The notes below the pieces were generated by a model. The model was given only the letters and a program-made list of their open reading frames with translations, was not told the origin of the DNA and did no database searches. DNA of 7,615 nt from CAYOLL01 sp964404765 [NCBI: uncultured Gemmatimonadota bacterium]. GTDB lineage: Bacteria; 4572-55. Shown piece after piece: positions 1-5,167 of this stretch. The stretch lies in the NCBI GenBank assembly GCA_964404765.1, contig CAYOLL010000248.1:1-7615 (forward strand), read 5' to 3'. How positions within the stretch are numbered: position 1 is the first letter of the stretch; every line of letters starts with the position of its first letter. Both the position numbers and the translations under genes were made by a program.

Positions 1-60
1 GCGGTTGCGTCGTTTGCGCCGTTTGCGTCTCTTGCGTTTATGAATTATTCAGGTTTAGAA
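1..60. repeat. Edge of an intergenic repeat with a 9-bp tandem
   Basis: The pentamer TTGCG begins at 5, 14, 23 and 32, giving about four degenerate 9-bp units (consensus near TTGCGTCGT). The following stretch, ATGAATTATTCAGGTT (40-55), nearly matches ATGAATTTTTCAGGTT at 6770-6785. Both lie just 3' of a minus-strand stop codon, so this is probably the end of another copy of the same spacer family. The rest lies outside the window. No gene is visible in 1-82. Confidence 0.5.
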
Positions 61-82
61 AATTTCACCTAAATTACAAGAC

Positions 83-859
83 TCATGCCTCTTTGATGAA
101 GCGAATAATTTCCCGCACCTGGCTCAAGAACTGGCTGTCGGCTGTCAATTTGGCAATAGACTGCTCGGCTTCGCGAGCCAGGCGAGTGTGTTCTTCGTAG
201 TTGTCGGCCACGAATTGATCCAGTTGGGCGCGTAGTTGGGCCCAACTCTGCCGGTTTTCGCTCACGTCTTGCGCGATTTTGGCCGCCCACGAATTTTCAT
301 CCGCAAGGTCCAGCGCCGATTTATATTTATCTTCCAGTTCCGTCAAACGCCGGCGCAGTTCCGCGATATCTTCCCGTGGATAAAGGACTTGCTGATGAAT
401 GGATTGTAAACGGACGGCCACATATTCATAGGCCCGAATCGAAGGCCGCAGGACGATGAGCAGCAAAGCCGCGCCGGCCCCGAGATAGCCTAACTCGGTC
501 ACGCCAAAAAAAGCCAGCAGATAGAGCGCCGCTGCGGATAACAAATGGGCCGCCAGTGCGCCGAGCAACGCCAGTCGCATCAGCTTTTCTACAAACTGCG
601 CATGTTCGGGCCGAACCGCAATCTCTTTTTGCTTTGATTCGGCAATTTCGGCCAGCACTTCTTTGGCGTAAAAGTGCATGTTCCACGGCACGGTAATAAT
701 CGCCAGCAGCCAAAAAAAGATGGCCAGGCCGATCATCCAGTCCATGAATTCGCCTTTGGGCGCGCCAATGAGATGTAGCACCGAAAATATCAGCAGGATC
801 ATGATCGTGCCGACAACGCCAAACCAGATGAATGAGCCAATACCTCTCAAAATGGACAT
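83..859 (-). CDS. Hypothetical four-helix membrane protein with coiled-coil tail
   Basis: This 258-residue protein matches no family I can name. The hydrophobic segments, read directly, fall at about residues 8-31, 40-60, 94-118 and 121-138. A charged linker (about 61-92) carries the motif VPWNMHFYAKEVL after the second helix. From about residue 160 to the end the chain is rich in Glu, Arg, Leu and Ala with heptad-like spacing, suggesting a cytoplasmic coiled coil of about 90 residues. There is no signal peptidase site, enzyme motif or nucleotide-binding loop. The ATG at 859 is supported by GAGGAG at 868-873, eight bases upstream. The gene follows the nuclease gene at a distance of 338 bp filled with palindromes, so co-transcription is doubtful. 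A role in scaffolding or membrane organisation is conceivable from architecture alone and is pure inference. The gene is real with good confidence; the function is unknown. Confidence 0.85.
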   Translation of the reverse strand: MSILRGIGSFIWFGVVGTIMILLIFSVLHLIGAPKGEFMDWMIGLAIFFWLLAIITVPWNMHFYAKEVLAEIAESKQKEIAVRPEHAQFVEKLMRLALLGALAAHLLSAAALYLLAFFGVTELGYLGAGAALLLIVLRPSIRAYEYVAVRLQSIHQQVLYPREDIAELRRRLTELEDKYKSALDLADENSWAAKIAQDVSENRQSWAQLRAQLDQFVADNYEEHTRLAREAEQSIAKLTADSQFLSQVREIIRFIKEA

Positions 860-895
860 GGAAAATTCTCCTCATCAACGAGTCGTTGCTTTGAT

Positions 896-952
896 CTTCT
901 TCGTCGGATGTATGCGGAACGGCGTTGCAGGTCAACGCCCACGCCGAAGAAG
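896..952. repeat. Nested hairpin upstream of the membrane-protein gene
   Basis: The inner arms GGCGTTG (921-927) and CAACGCC (933-939) pair perfectly around a 5-base loop. The outer arms CTTCTTCG (896-903) and CGAAGAAG (945-952) also pair perfectly. A further short palindrome, CAACGAGTCGTTG, sits at 876-888 beside the ribosome-binding site of the downstream gene. No T-run follows on either strand, so a Rho-independent terminator is unlikely. It may be a leader structure or a repeat unit. Confidence 0.5.
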
Positions 953-979
953 TTCATTTGTCATCCTATTTTTTCTCTC

Positions 980-1140
980 CATGAATGAGTTCACTCTAAA
1001 AACCACGAAATACATTAAATACACGAAAAATGAAAAATGAAAACGCATAACGCTATTATTTTCCGCATGTTATGATTTCGTGTATTTCGAGTATTTCGTG
1101 GTTCAATAGCTTTTTAGAGTGGACTCATGAATGAATTCAC
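980..1140. repeat. Long imperfect inverted repeat (MITE-like or hairpin spacer)
   Basis: The arm at 987-1028 pairs with 1076-1126. After the left arm is aligned to the reverse complement of the right, they differ by a few substitutions and a 9-base insertion (about 1101-1109) in the right arm. Shared blocks include CACTCTAAAAA and CCACGAAATAC, then ATACACGAAA. The loop (1029-1075) contains a small CATAAC/GTTATG pair. The element is bracketed by CATGAATGAGTTCAC (980-994) and CATGAATGAATTCAC (1126-1140), a 14/15 direct repeat. Together with 896-952 it accounts for most of the 338-bp gap at 860-1197. I see no gene in that gap. Confidence 0.7.
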
Positions 1141-1197
1141 GGTTGTGTTTTGTCACGGCACTTTCGCCGCCCGTCGCCTACGCTGCTCGTTAGCGCA

Positions 1198-2058
1198 TCA
1201 TTCCATCGAAAGCCCGTTGATTTGCGCAATCGTTAAACCCGTCGCTTGAGAAATTTGCTCAATGGTAAGAAATCCCATTTGGCGCAGTTTTCGTGCAACA
1301 TCTTCAATAGCTTCTTCTTTCGCCGTATAAATCGCTTCCTTCTCACTCCGGCGATTCTCTTTATACCGTTCGTAAGCTTTACGCTGCTCCGGTGTCATCT
1401 TCAGCAAATCCAGCTTCTCTTTGGCTTTTTGAATGTTCTTTGATTTGAATTCCGGCTTGATTTCCGAATTCTTGAAAAAATACACCCACTCGTCAATATC
1501 TTTTTTAATCTGATTGTGGAAGCGCTCCACCTCAATCAAATAATATTCCGGGAAAATGTTGCGATCAGACTTGAAGCCTTTGCCTAAAACTGCATCTTTT
1601 TTGCGATGCCGAAACTCCAATTTTTTATGATCGTTAAAGCCGTAAAAATCGGTCTTTCCCCAATAAATGTAATCGTTCTCACCCTCGCCCAGCAGAAAAT
1701 ACAGAATGTTAATCGAAATGACCTTTTTCACATTCTCGTATGACTCGCTTAGCGCCATGCGTTCCACAATCGCTTTGGAACTGCCATATAAAAGCCGCTC
1801 CAGATAATGAATCTCTCGATCATTTTGTACTTCAACGATTAGAATTTCACCGTGTTCATCTTCAACAACCAAATCCACCCGATTAAATTTATCGGACTCA
1901 TGCTCTTGATTGCTCTCGCTTTCCATTATTGAAAGGATTTTAATGTCCTTTTCCAAAAGTGTGCTGAGAAAGCCTTCCAGCACATCGTAGTTGGCTTTAT
2001 CACGCAGGATATTTTTGATGGCCCAATCAAAGCTGACCAGCGTTCGTGTTTCGCTCAT
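1198..2058 (-). CDS. Rpn family recombination-promoting nuclease / putative transposase (PD-(D/E)XK)
   Basis: This 286-residue protein has the layout of the Rpn/TIGR01784 (PDDEXK_2) family. The opening SFDWAIKNILRD (9-20) corresponds to the family's FDxAFKxLF-type N-terminus. The nuclease core is RVDLVVEDEHGEILIVEVQ (60-78), giving D62 and E76-V-Q78 as the PD-(D/E)XK residues. The charged region at about 205-255 is followed by MGFLTIEQISQATGLTIAQI (261-280), the small helical motif typical of the C-terminus in this family. Family members cut DNA and promote RecA-independent recombination; some E. coli members act in phage defence. The length is normal and no lesion is seen. The ATG at 2058 has an ideal GGAGGT (2066-2071) seven bases upstream. 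The gene looks more AT-rich by eye than the hydroxylase gene and has its own promoter and palindrome, which suggests a mobile or recently acquired cassette. Confidence 0.9.
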   Translation of the reverse strand: MSETRTLVSFDWAIKNILRDKANYDVLEGFLSTLLEKDIKILSIMESESNQEHESDKFNRVDLVVEDEHGEILIVEVQNDREIHYLERLLYGSSKAIVERMALSESYENVKKVISINILYFLLGEGENDYIYWGKTDFYGFNDHKKLEFRHRKKDAVLGKGFKSDRNIFPEYYLIEVERFHNQIKKDIDEWVYFFKNSEIKPEFKSKNIQKAKEKLDLLKMTPEQRKAYERYKENRRSEKEAIYTAKEEAIEDVARKLRQMGFLTIEQISQATGLTIAQINGLSME

Positions 2059-2065
2059 AGTTTTT

Positions 2066-2071
2066 ACCTCC
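2066..2071 (-). promoter_or_regulatory. Strong ribosome-binding site of the nuclease gene
   Basis: On the minus strand the sequence is GGAGGT, seven bases before the ATG at 2058. It is the best Shine-Dalgarno match in the window. It lies outside the palindrome at 2081-2117, so the hairpin would not sequester it directly. Confidence 0.8.
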
Positions 2072-2073
2072 GC

Positions 2074-2117
2074 AAAAAAAATTAGACCTTGTAAACATTT
2101 TGTTTACAAGGTCTAAT
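2074..2117 (-). terminator. 17-bp perfect palindrome plus T7 in the nuclease leader
   Basis: The arms 2081-2097 and 2101-2117 are perfect reverse complements (17 bp) around a 3-base loop. One arm reads ATTAGACCTTGTAAACA. On the minus strand the second arm is followed directly by seven T (2080-2074), which is the form of a Rho-independent terminator, although the stem is AT-rich. It stands between the likely promoter (2115-2143) and the start codon. A transcript arriving from upstream would contain the whole stem. One started at the predicted site near 2108 would lack half of the outer arm. The palindrome could instead, or also, be a protein operator. Confidence 0.6.
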
Positions 2118-2143
2118 ATCAAAGATCAATTTAAAAAAGTCAA
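2115..2143 (-). promoter_or_regulatory. Sigma-70-type promoter of the nuclease gene
   Basis: On the minus strand, TTGACT (2143-2138) lies exactly 17 bases before GATATT (2120-2115), which matches TATAAT at four of six positions. The -10 box overlaps the edge of the palindrome at 2081-2117, and the predicted start near 2108 falls inside it. A protein bound to the palindrome would therefore block initiation. Confidence 0.55.
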
Positions 2144-2187
2144 GCATCAAATGGGCATCATGGCATCGGCTTTATGGCACTGTTCGC

Positions 2188-2322
2188 CAATGTCATTAAG
2201 TTAAGGAAAATTTCGGCAGTGGTATTCAGGCGGAATCACGCTGCAAATTTGTATGAACGCCAGTTTGAAGGAAGATGCTTCCAGCATGACAACCCGGCTT
2301 TGCGCTTAACTTAATGACATTG
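2188..2322. mobile_element. 135-bp MITE-like element with perfect 18-bp terminal inverted repeats
   Basis: CAATGTCATTAAGTTAAG (2188-2205) and CTTAACTTAATGACATTG (2305-2322) are perfect reverse complements enclosing 99 bp. The interior holds two smaller palindromic motifs, ATTCAGGCGGAATC (2224-2237) and ATGCTTCCAGCAT (2275-2287). It encodes no transposase. Its right edge coincides, within a few bases, with the point where the oxidoreductase reading frame stops resembling its family. I see no clean target duplication; GCCAA occurs at 2186-2190 and 2326-2330 but does not abut both ends. The size and structure suggest a non-autonomous element. Confidence 0.65.
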
Positions 2323-2616
2323 ATTGCCAACTGCTTTGGATCCGCCTGGTTCGGAAGCGGTATCAGGCGTTTAGCCTCCGCAATCAAGTGCGTCGTCCAT
2401 GTGCCGGAACCTGCCGGAAGCAGCACCGTCTGATCGACCTGCAAACCTTCAACATCCTGCCCTGTCTCGACCACCTTCCCAACTCCTTCGCTGCCGCCCA
2501 CTGCCGGCAACGGCGGCAAAATCCCATAATGTCCGGTTAAAGTCAGTATGTCGGATGGATTGATCGGAGCAGCCAAAACACGGACAAGCGCCTGCCCGGA
2601 CGTCAGCTTTTTTCAT
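2323..2616 (-). pseudogene. Remnant of a zinc-type (MDR/Etr-like) alcohol dehydrogenase / quinone oxidoreductase
   Basis: The frame encodes LAAPINPSDILTLTGHYG, then LPPLPAVGGSEGVGKVVE and LLPAGSGTWTTHL, ending at about IPLPNQADPKQLA. This is the GroES-like N-terminal part of medium-chain oxidoreductases close to the 2-enoyl-CoA reductase/quinone reductase group, which normally have about 320-340 residues. Only about 90 are left. The 3' part, including the Rossmann nucleotide-binding domain, is missing and is replaced by the inverted-repeat element at 2188-2322; the frame reads on to a stop at 2226. At the 5' end, AAGGAG (2623-2628) and ATG (2616) followed by AAAAAA look like the original start. 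However, the codons that follow are in another frame from the conserved part, and the usual first 25 or so family residues are absent, which suggests an internal deletion. It is certainly non-functional as an enzyme. Confidence 0.8.
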
Positions 2617-2752
2617 TGATAGCTCCTTGCAAAAAAGGAATTGATAAAAGGTAGTAGCGATCGCATCTTGCAAAACACGGCTGACCTGAAGACCCGCTTT
2701 AACGACTTTGCCGCGGCTATGCGGTCAACAACAAAAAAACGCCTAAATAAAA
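2617..2752. other. Short spacer upstream of the oxidoreductase remnant
   Basis: This 136-bp gap between the stop of the TMTC-like gene and the remnant's start contains the remnant's ribosome-binding site (2623-2628) and a T-run on the minus strand (complement of 2733-2739). No convincing stem precedes that run. I see no gene, promoter or repeat that I can defend here. Confidence 0.4.
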
Positions 2753-4510
2753 TTACGGCACGGATAGTCGTACCGCCAGAGAATCCGCCGCCATTTTCGT
2801 CAGTTCCAATAATTCCGGGCTGGCTGGATTATACGTTAAGCCATCCTGCCAGACTTCAGCCGCCTTTTTGTAATTTTGCTCACGCCAATAAGTTTGGCCC
2901 AAGCCGGTAAAGTTTTCGATAAAATACTTTTTATGACTTATCAGGAACTCAAAATGCAGGCGGGCTTCGGTTAAGTTATTCATAGCCAAAAAAGATTGGG
3001 CCAGATAAAAGCGGGCCTTGTCCGCTTCCCCCGGTTCACCGGCTAATAATTGCTGCAGCACATAAACGGCTAATCCATATTGACCCTGCCGGTACAGCGC
3101 CTCACCCATGGCTAAGAAAGCCTCATGCGACGTAGGATAGATTTGCAAAGCGCGATTGTAGCTTTCAATTGCTTGCGGATAATCACCTTTCCCGGCATAA
3201 ATGTTACCAACAAAGTAATGAATGCGCGAGCTGTTCGGGACGACGGTCAGCGCTTTGGTAAACAGGCGCTCGTTGTCATGCCAGTCAAAATTGCGGGTAT
3301 AGGTACGTACGGTATAAAAAAGGAGGGTCAGCGCGATCATCAAAACAGTCAGGCTTTTCCAGCGCGGTCGGGCCAATCCCTCGGTAAACCAATAGCCAAG
3401 CAGGATGCAGAAGCCTAACGACGGCAGATACAGCAGGCGCTCGCCAAAAATAGTGGACATGGCTTTGACAATATTGGCTACCGGCGAAATAGTGATGATA
3501 AATATCCACAGCCCAAAGCAAAGCGTGCGATTGTAACGCCAGCCGACAGTCAGCAGCGCAGCGCCGACGACAACGGCAACGTAAGTCAACATCGCCGGTG
3601 CGCTCCACAAGTTGTTAAAAAGCGGCAGGGCGTTAAAAGAATAGTCCGGCGAAAGTTTGAGCGGATACAGCAGCAGCCAAAAATATTTAAACACCAAAAT
3701 ATGGATGGCATTTAAAACCCGAAAAGGCTGATCCAACATTAAAAGAGGATTGATTAATTCCGGCGTTTCGGCGCTCAAAGGGACGATGGTAAAGCGAAAG
3801 ACCAGAAACGCCAGCGTAGCATAAGCATACAGCAGATATTTTTTCCATTGCCGGGTCAGCGTTTCCCGATAGGCCGTTCCTTGAGTCAAATACAAATCGG
3901 ACATCACGGCGGCGGCGATAAACGTGACCGCCAATTCTTTGGCCAGCATTGCCAGAGTCAGCAATAGCAAAATGGCGCAGATTGAGAGCAATTCTTTGGC
4001 CGGCGGATAACGAAACAGCCTGACATGAACGATCCAGGCAGTCAGATACAATCCTGTATAAAGCAGCTCGGCCCGGCCTACGCCATTGGCCACAGCTTCG
4101 GTATGGATCGGATGCAGGGCAAAGAGCAGCGCGACCCAAAACGGCATCAGCCCCACCGTGTCGAATAGTAAAAGTCCCAGACGCAAAATAAGCAGCGTAT
4201 TAAGGATATGCAGCAAAACGTTGGTTAGATGATAGCCGAAGGGGTTTAAGCCATGAATCGCGTAGTTTATGGCAAAAGAGAGCGTGGCCAGCGGCCGATA
4301 CAGGCCAAAGCCATGATGCAGTTCCTCAAAAGCGACGACATAATCCGTTGAAATCAACTGCGGAATGTTGGCTAAGGAACGAATCAGCGGATTTCGCTCA
4401 ATAATGTAAACATCATCAAAGGCAAATCCATTGGGCAGCGACGAGATGTAAACGGCAAAACTCGCCAGGCCAAGCAAGATAATTTGCAGACGGAGAGAGA
4501 TGCTTTTCAT
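2753..4510 (-). CDS. TMTC-like GT-C membrane glycosyltransferase with C-terminal TPRs
   Basis: This is a 585-residue multi-spanning protein. The first helix (about 7-24) is followed by NGFAFDDVYIIERNP (27-41), whose D32-D33 pair matches the acidic motif in the first outer loop of GT-C enzymes. Other family marks are HPIHTEAV (133-140), GRAELL (145-150), LAKE (189-192), LYPLKLSPDYS (281-291) and GERLLYLPSLGF (356-367). Roughly ten or more hydrophobic segments lie between 7 and 405. Four TPR units follow at about 428-461, 462-495, 496-529 and 530-563. Eukaryotic TMTC proteins are O-mannosyltransferases using lipid-linked mannose; the bacterial substrate is unknown. The ATG at 4510 is preferred because AAAGGA lies about ten bases upstream. 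An in-frame ATG at 4585 would translate the repeat spacer. It lies downstream of the thioesterase gene after a 150-bp repeat-filled gap. Confidence 0.85.
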   Translation of the reverse strand: MKSISLRLQIILLGLASFAVYISSLPNGFAFDDVYIIERNPLIRSLANIPQLISTDYVVAFEELHHGFGLYRPLATLSFAINYAIHGLNPFGYHLTNVLLHILNTLLILRLGLLLFDTVGLMPFWVALLFALHPIHTEAVANGVGRAELLYTGLYLTAWIVHVRLFRYPPAKELLSICAILLLLTLAMLAKELAVTFIAAAVMSDLYLTQGTAYRETLTRQWKKYLLYAYATLAFLVFRFTIVPLSAETPELINPLLMLDQPFRVLNAIHILVFKYFWLLLYPLKLSPDYSFNALPLFNNLWSAPAMLTYVAVVVGAALLTVGWRYNRTLCFGLWIFIITISPVANIVKAMSTIFGERLLYLPSLGFCILLGYWFTEGLARPRWKSLTVLMIALTLLFYTVRTYTRNFDWHDNERLFTKALTVVPNSSRIHYFVGNIYAGKGDYPQAIESYNRALQIYPTSHEAFLAMGEALYRQGQYGLAVYVLQQLLAGEPGEADKARFYLAQSFLAMNNLTEARLHFEFLISHKKYFIENFTGLGQTYWREQNYKKAAEVWQDGLTYNPASPELLELTKMAADSLAVRLSVP

Positions 4511-4549
4511 TCGTTGGCGATCCTTTCTAAAGGCCATTACTGCAAAAAC

Positions 4550-4574
4550 TGGAATAGCAAACTTCAGTTTGCAA
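4550..4574. repeat. Inverted copy of the GCAAACT-GA-AGTTTGC repeat
   Basis: The palindrome GCAAACTTCAGTTTGC (4557-4572) and its flank are the reverse complement of the core in the two units at 4591-4675. About 24 of 25 bases match the unit at 4644-4668. It lies in the leader of the TMTC-like gene. Confidence 0.7.
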
Positions 4575-4590
4575 GCCAGCATCACGATTC

Positions 4591-4675
4591 TCCATCAGGA
4601 ATTGCAAAATGAAATTTGCTACTCCACGAGCATCCATCCGGAATTGCAAACTGAAGTTTGCTACTCCACGACCAT
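4591..4675. repeat. Two tandem 42-bp repeat units overlapping the end of the thioesterase gene
   Basis: Segments 4598-4633 and 4640-4675 are direct repeats with three mismatches over 36 bases. The period is 42 bp, and similarity extends upstream through TCCATCAGG/TCCATCCGG. Each has a palindromic core, GCAAAATGAAATTTGC (4604-4619, imperfect) or GCAAACTGAAGTTTGC (4646-4661, perfect 7-bp arms), followed by TACTCCACGA. The second unit runs into the thioesterase coding sequence and contains its stop codon. Confidence 0.8.
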
Positions 4676-5068
4676 GCTCTCAAAAACAGCGCGCAAATCC
4701 GGATCAATGGCCACGGCTTTCTGCGTCTTCAAGTCGATCAGAACAAAGGTGACATCTGCATCGGCCACGGCGGCGCCGTCCTCTTTCAGCGTCACATCCT
4801 GATGCACGGTCATGCTGCGGTTGCCAACTGCTTTAGTGTAGGAAGATATCTGCAAAACTTCACCCATGAATGCCGGCCGCCGATAATTGATGTTGATATT
4901 GACAATGGCAAAACCGTAGTTGCGCCGGGCAAAATCGGCCAGGTCGGTTTCCTGCTCAAAAAAAGCCCATCGCGCTTCTTCCAAAAACTCCAGATAGCGG
5001 GCGTTATTGACGTGGCCGTAAACATCCAGATGATAGCCGCGCACTTTGATTTCGGTTAAATGAGGCAC
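4661..5068 (-). CDS. fadM: FadM-type long-chain acyl-CoA thioesterase (hotdog fold)
   Basis: This 135-residue single-domain 4HBT thioesterase releases fatty acids from long-chain acyl-CoA in the cytoplasm. From memory it is strikingly like E. coli FadM. It shares IKVRGYHLDVY followed by GHVNNARYLEFLEEARW (7-34), where D15 is the expected catalytic aspartate, and later VNININYRRPA (56-66), then DADVTFVLIDLKTQKA. The start is GTG at 5068, which has GGAG (5075-5078) six bases upstream; no ATG fits. The last four codons (Met-Val-Val-Glu) and the TAG stop lie inside a repeat unit that recurs 42 bp downstream, so the C-terminus has probably been shaped by that repeat. The upstream neighbour is the hydroxylase FeS/FAD subunit, 99 bp away across a palindromic spacer. 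Family identity is secure; the exact chain-length preference cannot be read. Confidence 0.92.
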   Translation of the reverse strand: MPHLTEIKVRGYHLDVYGHVNNARYLEFLEEARWAFFEQETDLADFARRNYGFAIVNININYRRPAFMGEVLQISSYTKAVGNRSMTVHQDVTLKEDGAAVADADVTFVLIDLKTQKAVAIDPDLRAVFESMVVE

Positions 5069-5094
5069 AAATTTCTCCGTTTGAAGTTAAAACT

Positions 5095-5165
5095 AATGGG
5101 CAATGGGCAATAGCCCCATCGGGACGGCCTGCTTAGCCGAAATTACCCATTGCCCATTGCCCATT
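5095..5165. repeat. Perfect 17-bp inverted repeat with an embedded GCCCCATCGGG motif
   Basis: AATGGGCAATGGGCAAT (5095-5111) and ATTGCCCATTGCCCATT (5149-5165) are perfect reverse complements around a 37-base loop. Each arm is itself two copies of a 7-base unit (AATGGGC). The loop begins with AGCCCCATCGGGACGGCC, which matches the reverse complement of 7569-7587 with one difference over about 18 bases. The element starts three bases after the stop codon of the FeS/FAD gene. It may stop transcription or form a hairpin, but no T-run follows. Confidence 0.7.
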
Positions 5166-5167
5166 GT

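Noticed and set aside
896-952. Rho-independent terminator for the nuclease gene
   Set aside because: The stem is followed by no T-run on the minus strand and lies about 250 bases beyond the stop codon.
2118-2187. Possible continuation of the oxidoreductase beyond the MITE-like element
   Set aside because: No frame of these 70 bases shows the expected Rossmann-domain residues; stops occur early and the promoter of the nuclease lies there.
2641-2910. Plus-strand open frame of 89 codons
   Set aside because: It overlaps the end of the TMTC-like gene antisense, resembles no known protein and has no clear ribosome-binding site.
3687-4139. Minus-strand frame of 150 codons inside the TMTC-like gene
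   Set aside because: It is a shifted frame of a well-supported membrane protein; its Arg- and Cys-rich translation has no recognisable domain.
4511-4585. Longer N-terminus for the TMTC-like protein from the ATG at 4585
   Set aside because: The extra 25 residues would be encoded by repeat DNA and lack a good ribosome-binding site; the ATG at 4510 is followed at once by a typical first membrane helix.
4550-4675. Three similar units spaced in a gene-free stretch, resembling a CRISPR remnant
   Set aside because: Only two units are direct, the third is inverted, the spacing leaves almost no spacer, and no cas gene is present.
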